A stretch of 64,000 bases of DNA. It comes from Pseudomonas batumici (lineage in GTDB: Bacteria; Pseudomonadota; Gammaproteobacteria; Pseudomonadales; Pseudomonadaceae). The translations under genes were made by a program, and so were the position numbers. This document shows, piece by piece, positions 8,346-16,793 of the stretch (the first letter of the stretch is position 1; every line of letters begins with the position of its first letter). The notes under the pieces were generated by a model. It was not told the DNA's origin and ran no database searches. It saw only the letters and a list, made by a program, of their open reading frames with translations. The stretch is taken from NCBI RefSeq assembly GCF_000820515.1, contig NZ_JXDG01000053.1, positions 1-64,000 of the forward strand, written 5' to 3'.

Positions 8346-8813
8346 ATGGCTAATGAACACGATATGACTTCCCCGGACGACCAGGCCCTGGCCGACGAGT
8401 GGGCGGCTGCCCTGGAAGAAACCGGCGATGCCGGCCAGGCCGATATCGATGCCTTGCTGGCGGCCGACTCCGGCACTGCGCCGAGCTCCAACCGTCTGCC
8501 CATGGAAGAGTTCGGCAGTGTGCCCAGGAGCCACGAGCCGGTGACCCTGGACGGTCCGAACCTGGACGTGATCCTGGACATTCCGGTGTCGATTTCCATG
8601 GAAGTCGGCAGCACCGACATCAACATCCGCAACCTGCTGCAATTGAACCAGGGCTCGGTGATCGAGCTGGACCGCCTGGCCGGCGAGCCGTTGGACGTGC
8701 TGGTCAATGGCACGTTGATCGCCCACGGTGAAGTGGTGGTGGTCAACGAAAAGTTCGGTATCCGTCTGACCGACGTGATCAGCCCGAGCGAACGCATCAA
8801 GAAGCTGCGCTGA
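8346..8813 (+). CDS. fliN: FliN, flagellar motor switch protein
   Basis: FliN completes the C-ring with FliM and anchors FliH. This copy has 155 residues, with an acidic N-terminal extension of about 70 residues typical of pseudomonads. The conserved SpoA domain covers about 75-150, with DIPVSISMEVG and VLVNGTLIAHGEVVVV. Its stop abuts the fliO ATG with no gap. Confidence 0.96.
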   Translation: MANEHDMTSPDDQALADEWAAALEETGDAGQADIDALLAADSGTAPSSNRLPMEEFGSVPRSHEPVTLDGPNLDVILDIPVSISMEVGSTDINIRNLLQLNQGSVIELDRLAGEPLDVLVNGTLIAHGEVVVVNEKFGIRLTDVISPSERIKKLR

Positions 8814-9248
8814 ATGAGCCGGATTTTCGGCCTCCTGTTGCTGTCGCCGCTCGGTGCTTGGGCGGCGGAGCCGCTGGCCACGGCAACGGCGGCCGCGCCG
8901 AGTACGCCAGGCAGTATGGCCGGACAGTTGACGCAACTGGTGCTCGGCCTGCTGCTGGTGCTGGGGATCATCTTTGTGCTCGCCTGGCTGTTGCGCCGTG
9001 TGCAACAGGTGGGGCCGGGGGCCAAGGGGCGGCAGGTCATCGAGTTGATCGGTTCGCGCGCCCTCGGGCCACGTGACCGTCTGGTGCTGGTGCAGGTCGG
9101 CAACGAGCAGATCCTGCTCGGGCTGACGCCGGGCACCATCACCCCCCTGCATGTACTCAAGGAACCGGTCCAGGTGCCGAGCGGCGAGCAGGCCACGCCT
9201 GAATTCGCTCAACGCCTGATGGAATTTTTGGGTAAGGATAAGAAGTGA
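8814..9248 (+). CDS. fliO: FliO, flagellar export gate assembly protein
   Basis: FliO helps assemble the FliP ring of the export gate. This 144-residue protein has an N-terminal hydrophobic signal-like segment (1-18), one transmembrane helix (about 40-60) and a small basic cytoplasmic domain. The start directly follows the fliN stop and the last base of its stop overlaps the fliP ATG (TGATG), so translation is coupled. The family is poorly conserved; position settles the call. Confidence 0.93.
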   Translation: MSRIFGLLLLSPLGAWAAEPLATATAAAPSTPGSMAGQLTQLVLGLLLVLGIIFVLAWLLRRVQQVGPGAKGRQVIELIGSRALGPRDRLVLVQVGNEQILLGLTPGTITPLHVLKEPVQVPSGEQATPEFAQRLMEFLGKDKK

Positions 9249-10000
9249 TGGGCGCTTTGCGGTTTTTCCTGACGCTGGCCTTGCTGCTGGCGGCACCTTT
9301 GGCGCTGGCTGCCGATCCATTGTCGATCCCGGCGATCACCCTGGGCACCGGGGCCAACGGCCAGCAGGAGTATTCGGTCAACCTGCAAATCCTGCTGATC
9401 ATGACGGCGCTGAGTTTTATCCCGGCGTTCGTCATGCTGATGACCAGCTTCACCCGCATCATCATTGTCTTCTCGATCCTGCGTCAGGCGCTGGGCCTGC
9501 AGTCGACGCCCTCGAACCAGATCCTCACCGGCATGGCGTTGTTCCTGACCATGTTCATCATGGCGCCGGTCTACGACAAGGTGAACCACGATGCCCTGCA
9601 GCCCTACCTGGCCGAGAAGATGACGGCCCAGGACGCGGTGCTCAAGGCCGAAGGACCGATCAAGGACTTCATGCTGGCGCAGACCCGCAGCAGCGACCTG
9701 GAGCTGTTCATGCGCCTGTCCAAGCGCACCGACATCGCCACGCCCGACCAGGCGCCGCTGACCATTGTCGTGCCGGCCTTCGTGACCTCGGAGTTGAAGA
9801 CCGCGTTCCAGATCGGCTTCATGATCTTCATTCCCTTCCTGATCATCGACCTGGTGGTGGCCAGTGTGCTGATGGCGATGGGTATGATGATGCTGTCGCC
9901 GCTGATTATTTCCCTGCCGTTCAAGATCATGCTGTTCGTGCTGGTGGATGGCTGGGCACTGATCATCGGCACCCTGGCCAGCAGTTTTGGCGGTGTCTAG
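9248..10000 (+). CDS. fliP: FliP, flagellar type III export gate protein
   Basis: FliP, FliQ and FliR form the helical export gate at the base of the flagellum. This is a 250-residue FliP with a cleavable signal peptide (MGALRFFLTLALLLAAPLALA), the signature region LLIMTALSFIPAFVMLMTSF and a final hydrophobic block (about 185-250). I start at the ATG at 9248, which shares a base with the fliO stop; an in-frame GTG one codon earlier is possible. Confidence 0.97.
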   Translation: MGALRFFLTLALLLAAPLALAADPLSIPAITLGTGANGQQEYSVNLQILLIMTALSFIPAFVMLMTSFTRIIIVFSILRQALGLQSTPSNQILTGMALFLTMFIMAPVYDKVNHDALQPYLAEKMTAQDAVLKAEGPIKDFMLAQTRSSDLELFMRLSKRTDIATPDQAPLTIVVPAFVTSELKTAFQIGFMIFIPFLIIDLVVASVLMAMGMMMLSPLIISLPFKIMLFVLVDGWALIIGTLASSFGGV

Positions 10001-10015
10001 AGCGAGTGATGTGCA

Positions 10016-10285
10016 ATGACTCCTGAAGTCGCAGTCGACATTTTCCGTGATGCCCTCTGGCTGACCACCCTGATGGTCTCGGTGCTGGTGATCCCGAGCC
10101 TGCTGGTGGGCCTGCTGGTGGCGATGTTCCAGGCCGCCACCCAGATCAACGAACAGACCCTGAGCTTCCTGCCGCGCCTGCTGGTGATGTTGATCACCCT
10201 GATCGTCGCCGGGCCCTGGATGGTGCAGAAGTTCATGGAGTACATCCTGTCGCTGTACGGCAGTATTCCGCAGGTCATCGGCTGA
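10016..10285 (+). CDS. fliQ: FliQ, flagellar export gate protein
   Basis: This 89-residue, two-helix membrane protein is the FliQ subunit of the FliPQR gate. It has the usual length, starts with MTPEVAVDIFRDALW, and carries two hydrophobic segments (about 17-40 and 53-76). It follows fliP by 15 bases and ends one base before fliR. Confidence 0.97.
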   Translation: MTPEVAVDIFRDALWLTTLMVSVLVIPSLLVGLLVAMFQAATQINEQTLSFLPRLLVMLITLIVAGPWMVQKFMEYILSLYGSIPQVIG

Positions 10286-10286
10286 G

Positions 10287-11069
10287 ATGTCGCTGCTGGC
10301 GCTGACCGATACGCAGATCAGCAGTTGGGTGGCGAGTTTCATGCTGCCGATGTTCCGGATCGGCGCGGTGATCATGACCATGCCGATCTTCGGGACCACC
10401 CTGGTGCCGCGGCGGATCCGCATGTATTTCATCCTGGCGATCACCGTGGTCATCACTCCCGGCCTGCCGCCGATGCCCGACGTGCATCCGCTGGATCTGA
10501 GCGGGCTGCTGCTGATCGCCGAGCAGATCATTTTCGGGGCCCTGCTGGGGCTGTCCCTGCAGCTGTTCTTCCAGGCTTTCGTGGTGGCCGGGCAGATCGT
10601 CGCCGTGCAGATGGGCATGAGCTTCGCGTCCATGGTCGATCCGGTCAACGGTGTCTCGACGGCGGTGATCGGGCAGTTCTTCACCATGCTGGTGACACTG
10701 ATGTTCCTGGCCATGAACGGCCACCTGGTGGTCATCGAGGTGCTGACCGAGAGCTTTACCACCTTTCCTGTGGGCAGCGGGCTGTCGACCACGGATTTCT
10801 GGGAAATCTCCGGCAAGCTCGGCTGGGTGCTCGGGGCGGCGTTGCTGCTGGTGCTGCCGGCGATTACCGCGTTGCTGGTGGTGAACATCGCGTTCGGCAT
10901 CATGACCCGTGCCGCGCCGCAGTTGAACATCTTCTCCATCGGTTTTCCGCTGATCTTGGTGTTGGGGATGTTCATCCTCTGGATCAGCCTGGGGGACATT
11001 CTCAACCAGTATCAGCCGCTGGCCGTCGAGGCCCTGCGGTTTTTACGCGAACTGGCGCGGGCGCACTGA
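10287..11069 (+). CDS. fliR: FliR, flagellar export gate protein
   Basis: FliR is the single-copy gate subunit that FliP and FliQ wrap around. This 260-residue polytopic membrane protein has the family segments PMFRIGAVIMTMPIFG near the start and AAPQLNIFSIGFPL near residues 210-225. It sits one base after fliQ and 3 bases before flhB, and is co-transcribed with them. Confidence 0.97.
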   Translation: MSLLALTDTQISSWVASFMLPMFRIGAVIMTMPIFGTTLVPRRIRMYFILAITVVITPGLPPMPDVHPLDLSGLLLIAEQIIFGALLGLSLQLFFQAFVVAGQIVAVQMGMSFASMVDPVNGVSTAVIGQFFTMLVTLMFLAMNGHLVVIEVLTESFTTFPVGSGLSTTDFWEISGKLGWVLGAALLLVLPAITALLVVNIAFGIMTRAAPQLNIFSIGFPLILVLGMFILWISLGDILNQYQPLAVEALRFLRELARAH

Positions 11070-11072
11070 GCC

Positions 11073-12212
11073 ATGGCAGAGAGCGAGAGCGGTCAGGACA
11101 AGACAGAAGACCCCACGGACAAAAAGAAAAAGGAGGCCCGGGAGCGGGGCGAGGTTGCCCGTTCCAAGGAGCTCAGTACCTTTGCCGTGATGATGGCCGG
11201 CGCCGGTGCCTTGCTGGTGTTCGGTGGCGCCCTGGCCCAGGATCTGGCCGAGTTGATGCGCTTGAACTTCAGCCTGACCCGGGAGGTGGTGATCGACCAG
11301 CGCTACATGGCGATTTTCCTCATGCACTCGGGGGAAATCGCCATCTGGGCGGTGCAGCCGATCCTGCTGAGCATCCTGCTGGCGGCCTTCGTCGGGCCGA
11401 TCTCCCTCGGTGGTTGGTTGTTCTCCGCCGGCGCCATGGCGCCGAAGTTCAGTCGGATGAACCCCTTGGCGGGGATCAAGCGAATGTTCTCGCCCAAGGC
11501 GCTGATGGAACTGCTCAAGGCCATCGGCAAGTTCACCATCATCCTGTTCGTCGGGCTGTCGGTGCTGTCTTCGGATATCGACGACCTGGTGCGTATCGCC
11601 CATGAACCGCTGGAGATGGCGATCGTTCACAGCCTGCAGGTGGTGGGTTGGAGTACCTTGTGGATGTCCCTGGGGCTGTTGATCATTGCCGCGGTGGATG
11701 TGCCGGTGCAGCTCTATGAGGCCCACCAGCGGCTGTTGATGACCAAGCAGGAAGTGCGCGACGAACACAAGGACCAGGAAGGCCGGCCGGAGGTCAAGCA
11801 GCGGATTCGCCAGTTGCAGCGCGAAATGTCCCAGCGGCGGATGATGGCGGCGATTCCCGAGGCGGATGTGGTGATCACCAACCCGACCCACTATGCCGTG
11901 GCGCTCAAGTACGACGCGGAGAAGGGCGGGGCGCCGGTGCTGCTGGCCAAGGGCAGCGACTTCCTGGCCTTGAAGATCCGCGAGATCGCTGTCGAACACC
12001 AGGTCATGCTGCTCGAGTCGCCGGCCCTGGCGCGTTCGATCTACTACTCCACCGAATTGGAGCAGGAGATCCCGGCGGGCCTGTACCTGGCGGTGGCGCA
12101 GGTGCTGGCGTATGTCTACCAGATTCGCCAGTACCAGGCCGGCAAGGGCAAGCGCCCCGATCCGCTCAAGGGCGACCTGCCGATTCCGCCGGATCTGCGC
12201 CGCGATTCCTAG
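11073..12212 (+). CDS. flhB: FlhB, flagellar export specificity switch protein
   Basis: FlhB changes the export apparatus from hook to filament substrates after self-cleavage. The protein has 379 residues. A charged N-terminus (SGQDKTEDPTDKKKKEARE) is followed by four membrane segments (about 30-215) and a cytoplasmic domain holding the autocleavage site N270-P271-T272-H273. In many relatives flhA follows closely; here a minus-strand gene and 447 bases without a recognised gene intervene. A hairpin 55 bases past the stop probably ends the operon. Confidence 0.97.
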   Translation: MAESESGQDKTEDPTDKKKKEARERGEVARSKELSTFAVMMAGAGALLVFGGALAQDLAELMRLNFSLTREVVIDQRYMAIFLMHSGEIAIWAVQPILLSILLAAFVGPISLGGWLFSAGAMAPKFSRMNPLAGIKRMFSPKALMELLKAIGKFTIILFVGLSVLSSDIDDLVRIAHEPLEMAIVHSLQVVGWSTLWMSLGLLIIAAVDVPVQLYEAHQRLLMTKQEVRDEHKDQEGRPEVKQRIRQLQREMSQRRMMAAIPEADVVITNPTHYAVALKYDAEKGGAPVLLAKGSDFLALKIREIAVEHQVMLLESPALARSIYYSTELEQEIPAGLYLAVAQVLAYVYQIRQYQAGKGKRPDPLKGDLPIPPDLRRDS

Positions 12213-12266
12213 GTGATCATCGCGCGTTGAGGATCGTGAGGCGACTGTCGAGGGGCGGTCTGGAGC

Positions 12267-12288
12267 TGGCAGGTGCTCTCACCTGCCA
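12267..12288. terminator. Hairpin between convergent flhB and the phospholipase-like gene
   Basis: TGGCAGGTG at 12267-12275 and CACCTGCCA at 12280-12288 form a perfect 9-bp stem with loop CTCT. It sits between two converging genes and could stop both. There is no long T-tract on either side, so efficiency is uncertain. Confidence 0.6.
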
Positions 12289-12303
12289 TCCCGGGGTTAT
12301 TGC

Positions 12304-14205
12304 TCAAATGCGGCGCCACTTGCGGGTGTTGGCGGCGTAGCGGAATTTGAGGGTATCGCCTGTCTTGAGTTGAATGGAGGTGCCTGAGACGAGATTGGTG
12401 CCCATGACGGTGGCCGTCAAGGTGGCGTCGGAGGTCAGGGTGACCTCGTCGCCCGCCCAAGCCGTGAGGGGCAGGGTGATTTCCCTGACCCAGTCGGCAT
12501 TCTTGAAATGCACCCGGGTTTGTTCTGTGCCGGTATCCTCCATCTGGGCCCCGGCCTGGGCCGCGCCGTAAGAGTGTATGGGCGTCTTGACGGCCTGCCA
12601 GGTGGCCTGGTTGTTGAGCATGAAGAGGTATTTGTCACCCCGTTGGAGGCGGTAGACCCGCTGGTCGGGGCGGCGATGGATATGGCTGTCATAGCTGGCT
12701 GAAGACGATATCTCGACATAACTGAATACCGGTGCCGAAGTCGGTAAGCTCACGTCCGCCACCCAGTTTCCATCCGCCATCTGGTACTTGATGAGTTTTT
12801 CATCGGTGCGCACAACAGGGACCGCGCCTCCCGAAGTGTTGGGGGAGTAAACACGGTCAGGCTGCAATATCCATTTCAGCTCGGCGGTGCTGTATTGGAA
12901 GAGGACCACATCATTTTGCTTCAAGATCAGGTCGGCTATCAGAAAGTCACTGTTGGGGACATGCAGTGTTGTTTGTAGTTGGGCTTTGCAAATGATGAGC
13001 AGGGTGGCTTTGTTGATCGTTCGGGTAGGGAGTGTCATTGATGCGGACCAATTGCCATTGGCTGTCACCAGGACGATCGCGCCGATGCCATTGGGAATAA
13101 AACCGTTGGTGAGACTGTTGGGGGTCAAACGAACAGAGGTCCTTTCTTGATTTCTGAAACTGTTCGCATGAATGCAGTTGTCGATATGCCTACAACGTAA
13201 GGACCAGTCGGTGTTGATGATGTGGAACTTCATGATCGGCGAGTTGAATTCGCCTGCGGCAAACCAGCTCATGACGTCCGGCGACATATCGTCGGGTTGA
13301 TAGACCAGGGTGTATTTGTGTGCCTGGATGGAGCGCAGCTCATAGTCGGGTTTCGACTCTCTACCGACCTGTTCGACGAAGCTCTTCAGCTCGCTGCTGG
13401 AAGGCCGGTCCTTGCCTATCCAGCGCTGATTGACCCCGGGCCAGAACAGCGGGTCGCGTTGGTCATTGTTGTAGGCAATCACGACATTTTTCTGCAATTC
13501 CCATAGCTGCCTGAGCACCAGGAGCTTCCACCTGGGTTCGATCAGTCTGCTGCCCAGGCGGTTTTTTATAACCGTGGCCAACTCGCGATGTGCCGCGTCG
13601 GTAAAGTTCCTGAATTGATGAAAGTCGAGAATGACCACCTCGTTGCTGTGGGCCGTGTAGAGGTTGATGACGGCTTGCAGGCAGTCGCGTTCGACGTTTC
13701 TTCCAGAATTCGTGCTGTGGAAGATCGCGAATCTTTTCGGGTCCCCTTGCGGATAGCCAAAGTAAAACTGGACCCTCAGATCGAGCACCCTGATGCCCGT
13801 CTGGAGTTGACTATGGGGCGATACGTCCTGGCAGGTGTCATAGCTGTCGGTTTGGGGGGCCTGTTTGTCCGTGGCGGAGTTGTGGGTGCCGGGCAGTATC
13901 AGTTCGTCAACGCGCAGGTTGGCGGTGGCACCGGAGTAGTAGCCCATCCAGTTAGGCCGGACATTGTTGAACGGTGAGCAGATGCCGCCGCTGATGCTGC
14001 CGTTCGGGCACCAGCCTATCCTGGGTGTCGAAACAGGCTCATCGCCTGGAGCGGGATCGCTGCTGGGGAACTGCTCGGTGTCGGGGTATGGCGCAGGAGC
14101 GTAAGGGACGAACTCTGGCTCCACATAAGGTTTCAATACGCCGTGTTCGTCCAGGTCTTCCGGGCGAACACCCATTTGTTCGGCAAGGGAAATATTATCG
14201 CTCAT
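12304..14205 (-). CDS. PI-PLC X-domain phospholipase-like protein with three C-terminal repeats
   Basis: A 633-residue protein on the strand opposite to the flagellar genes, with AGAGG upstream of its ATG. Residues 95-330 look like a phosphatidylinositol-specific phospholipase C X domain. LPGTHNS gives the first catalytic His (H108), GIRVLDLR supplies the Asp/Arg pair (D142, R144), and IFHS gives the second His (H163). The first 60 residues are acidic and Pro-rich, and no signal peptide is seen. From about 375 to the end there are three repeats of 70-75 residues (about 375-448, 470-540, 563-633), each with a (D/N)W...LP strand early and a KW/TW near its end; these may bind a surface or sugar. 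The enzymatic call rests on motifs; substrate and export route are unknown. Base composition is less GC-rich than its neighbours, suggesting acquisition. Confidence 0.75.
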   Translation of the reverse strand: MSDNISLAEQMGVRPEDLDEHGVLKPYVEPEFVPYAPAPYPDTEQFPSSDPAPGDEPVSTPRIGWCPNGSISGGICSPFNNVRPNWMGYYSGATANLRVDELILPGTHNSATDKQAPQTDSYDTCQDVSPHSQLQTGIRVLDLRVQFYFGYPQGDPKRFAIFHSTNSGRNVERDCLQAVINLYTAHSNEVVILDFHQFRNFTDAAHRELATVIKNRLGSRLIEPRWKLLVLRQLWELQKNVVIAYNNDQRDPLFWPGVNQRWIGKDRPSSSELKSFVEQVGRESKPDYELRSIQAHKYTLVYQPDDMSPDVMSWFAAGEFNSPIMKFHIINTDWSLRCRHIDNCIHANSFRNQERTSVRLTPNSLTNGFIPNGIGAIVLVTANGNWSASMTLPTRTINKATLLIICKAQLQTTLHVPNSDFLIADLILKQNDVVLFQYSTAELKWILQPDRVYSPNTSGGAVPVVRTDEKLIKYQMADGNWVADVSLPTSAPVFSYVEISSSASYDSHIHRRPDQRVYRLQRGDKYLFMLNNQATWQAVKTPIHSYGAAQAGAQMEDTGTEQTRVHFKNADWVREITLPLTAWAGDEVTLTSDATLTATVMGTNLVSGTSIQLKTGDTLKFRYAANTRKWRRI

Positions 14206-14652
14206 GGCAAGCCTCTGCTCGGTGCGCCGGAGCGGCTACTTCCGATATTTCCCGACAACAGTCGCTCGATAACTTATTGGATACCTCCATGGCTGTTTCA
14301 ACCACTGTCAGAAGTATCAGGTTGACGTTTCTGTCCTGTGTGCTATCGGCTGGAGTCAAGGCGCACGGGCGTGTTGCGCGTAGGTTTCCTCATCGCGGAG
14401 AGGGGCGACCAACGGCAGTGAGGACAAGGTCAGGGTCGAGGACATCCGGTTGAATCGCGGGATCCTGTACATGAAAGGGAGTGATCTGCAGTTTGGCAAG
14501 TTGACCGCGAGCGACATCAGAACCGCCCAGTGAAGCGCCGGGTTGGAGGCGGCTCGTTACCTTGGATTGCAAAAGTTGGAAGGCTTCTTGCAGTGGCAGG
14601 CCTGTGGCGCGCCCGGCGTCAAAAGTTTGCTTCAAGGTGACGAGGAATACCG
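14206..14652. other. Intergenic region between phospholipase-like gene and flhA
   Basis: A stretch of 447 bases without a convincing gene. It holds the upstream region of the minus-strand phospholipase-like gene on the left and a candidate sigma-54 promoter for flhA near 14594 on the right. A minus-strand TTG-initiated frame of 81 codons exists here but shows no ribosome site or recognisable domain. Confidence 0.6.
14594..14609 (+). promoter_or_regulatory. Candidate sigma-54 promoter of flhA
   Basis: TGGCAGGCCTGTGGCG has GG (14595-14596) and GC (14607-14608) with exactly 10 bases between and a good -24 half. The -12 half (TGGCG instead of TTGCW) is weaker. Initiation near 14620 would leave about 33 bases before the flhA GTG. 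FlhA promoters are RpoN/FleQ-dependent in Pseudomonas, which supports it. Confidence 0.5.
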
Positions 14653-16782
14653 GTGGATCGCTCTCAACTTATCAACACGGCGCGCAGCAACCTGAGCAGC
14701 CTCGGCCGGGGCAACCTGGGTGTGCCGGTGCTGTTGTTGGTCATGCTGGCGATGATGATGTTGCCAGTGCCGGCGTTCCTGCTGGACGTTTTCTTCACCT
14801 TCAACATCGCCTTGTCCCTGGTTGTCCTGCTGGTCTGCGTCTACGCCCTGCGGCCGCTGGACTTCGCCGTCTTCCCGACCATCCTGCTGGTGGCCACGCT
14901 GTTGCGCCTGGCCCTGAACGTGGCCTCGACCCGGGTGGTCATGCTCCATGGCCAGGAGGGGCATGCCGCCGCGGGCAAGGTGATCCAGGCCTTCGGCGAG
15001 GTGGTGATCGGCGGCAACTACGTGGTCGGTATTGTGGTCTTCGCGATCCTGATGATCATCAACTTCGTCGTGGTCACCAAGGGTGCCGGGCGGATTTCCG
15101 AGGTGAGCGCGCGCTTCACCCTCGATGCGATGCCCGGCAAGCAGATGGCGATCGACGCCGACCTCAACGCCGGCCTGATCGATCAGCCACAAGCCAAGCT
15201 GCGTCGTCTGGAAGTGGCCCAGGAAGCCGAGTTCTACGGTTCCATGGACGGTGCCAGTAAGTTCGTCCGCGGTGACGCCATCGCCGGCCTGCTGATTCTG
15301 TTCATCAACCTGATCGGCGGCATGGCGGTCGGGATCTTCCAGCATCACATGAGCTTCGCCGATGCGGGCAAGGTCTACGCCTTGCTGACCATCGGTGACG
15401 GTTTGGTGGCGCAATTGCCATCACTGCTGCTGTCCACCGCCGCGGCGATCATGGTGACCCGGGCTTCCGGCTCGGAAGAAATGGGCAAGCAGATCAGCCG
15501 GCAGATGTTCGCCTCGCCCAAGGCCCTGGCGGTGGCCGCCGGCCTGATGGCGGTGATGGGCCTGGTGCCGGGCATGCCGCACGTGTCCTTCCTCAGCCTG
15601 GCGCTGGTGGCCGGTGGCGCGGCCTACCTGGTCTGGAAGAAGCAGAATGTCGCCAAGGTCCAGGCCCTGGCCGAGGCCCAGCGCCAGCAGGACCTGCTGC
15701 CGTCGCCGGCGCGGGCCATGGAAACCAAGGAGCTGGGCTGGGACGACGTGAGCCCCATCGACATGATCGGCCTGGAAGTCGGCTATCGCCTGATTCCGCT
15801 GGTGGATCGCAACCAGGGCGGGCAGTTGCTGGCGCGGATCAAGGGGGTGCGCAAGAAACTCTCCCAAGACCTGGGTTTCCTGATGCCCACCGTGCATATT
15901 CGTGACAACCTCGACCTGGCGCCCAGTGCCTACCGCCTGACCCTGATGGGCGTGACCCTGGCCGAAGCCGAGATTTACCCGGATCGCGAGTTGGCGATCA
16001 ACCCGGGCCAGGTCTATGGCTCGCTCAACGGGATCACCGCCAAGGACCCGGCCTTCGGCCTGGAAGCGGTGTGGATCGAGCTCAGCCAGCGTCCCCAGGC
16101 CCAGTCCCTGGGTTATACCGTGGTCGACGCCAGTACCGTGGTGGCAACGCACCTCAACCAGATCCTCTACAAGCATTCCAGCGAGCTGATCGGTCACGAG
16201 GAAGTCCAGCAACTCATGCAATTGCTGGCCAAGGGCTCGCCGAAGCTGGCCGAAGAGCTGGTGCCAGGGATCATTTCCCTGTCGCACTTGCTCAAAGTGC
16301 TGCAGGCGTTGCTGGCCGAACACGTGCCGGTCCGGGACATCCGCAGCATTGCCGAAGCCATCGCCAACAATGCCACCAAGAGTCAAGATACTGCCGCTAT
16401 GGTTGCCGCGGTGCGCGTCGGATTGTCGCGCGCAATCGTCCAAAGCATTGTAGGGCTTGAGTCCGAGCTGCCTGTGATCACCTTGGAACCAAGGTTGGAA
16501 CAAATATTGCTCAATAGTCTGCAGAAGGCCGGACAAGGCTCGGAAGAAGGCGTTCTTCTGGAGCCGAGCATGGCTGAAAAACTCCAGCGTTCGCTGATCG
16601 ACGCCGCCCAGCGCCAGGAAATGCAAGGGCAGCCGGTGATCCTGCTGGTAGCTGGACCGGTTCGCGCGATGCTTTCGCGGTTCGGACGACTGGCGGTGCC
16701 AAGCCTGCATGTATTGGCCTACCAGGAAATTCCGGATAACAAGCAAGTGACCATCGTTGCGACAGTAGGGCCCAACGGCTGA
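14653..16782 (+). CDS. flhA: FlhA, flagellar type III export gate protein
   Basis: FlhA forms the nonameric ring that receives export substrates and chaperones. At 709 residues it is full length. The first 330 residues carry about eight membrane helices and the FHIPEP signature region (LLRLALNVASTRVVML); the rest is the large cytoplasmic docking domain. The start is a GTG with GACGAGG 7 bases upstream, and the N-terminus MDRSQLINTARSN is what I expect for Pseudomonas FlhA. flhF follows after 11 bases. Confidence 0.97.
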   Translation: MDRSQLINTARSNLSSLGRGNLGVPVLLLVMLAMMMLPVPAFLLDVFFTFNIALSLVVLLVCVYALRPLDFAVFPTILLVATLLRLALNVASTRVVMLHGQEGHAAAGKVIQAFGEVVIGGNYVVGIVVFAILMIINFVVVTKGAGRISEVSARFTLDAMPGKQMAIDADLNAGLIDQPQAKLRRLEVAQEAEFYGSMDGASKFVRGDAIAGLLILFINLIGGMAVGIFQHHMSFADAGKVYALLTIGDGLVAQLPSLLLSTAAAIMVTRASGSEEMGKQISRQMFASPKALAVAAGLMAVMGLVPGMPHVSFLSLALVAGGAAYLVWKKQNVAKVQALAEAQRQQDLLPSPARAMETKELGWDDVSPIDMIGLEVGYRLIPLVDRNQGGQLLARIKGVRKKLSQDLGFLMPTVHIRDNLDLAPSAYRLTLMGVTLAEAEIYPDRELAINPGQVYGSLNGITAKDPAFGLEAVWIELSQRPQAQSLGYTVVDASTVVATHLNQILYKHSSELIGHEEVQQLMQLLAKGSPKLAEELVPGIISLSHLLKVLQALLAEHVPVRDIRSIAEAIANNATKSQDTAAMVAAVRVGLSRAIVQSIVGLESELPVITLEPRLEQILLNSLQKAGQGSEEGVLLEPSMAEKLQRSLIDAAQRQEMQGQPVILLVAGPVRAMLSRFGRLAVPSLHVLAYQEIPDNKQVTIVATVGPNG

Positions 16783-16793
16783 GGTAGTGGGTT

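Noticed and set aside
8825..9280. Possible frameshift at the tight fliN-fliO-fliP junctions
   Set aside because: Stops and starts abut or overlap by one base (TGA/ATG) in the normal translational-coupling manner and each protein is full length.
14390..14635. 81-codon minus-strand ORF between the phospholipase-like gene and flhA
   Set aside because: TTG start with no ribosome site, overlaps the candidate flhA promoter, no recognisable domain; could be a remnant but cannot be supported.
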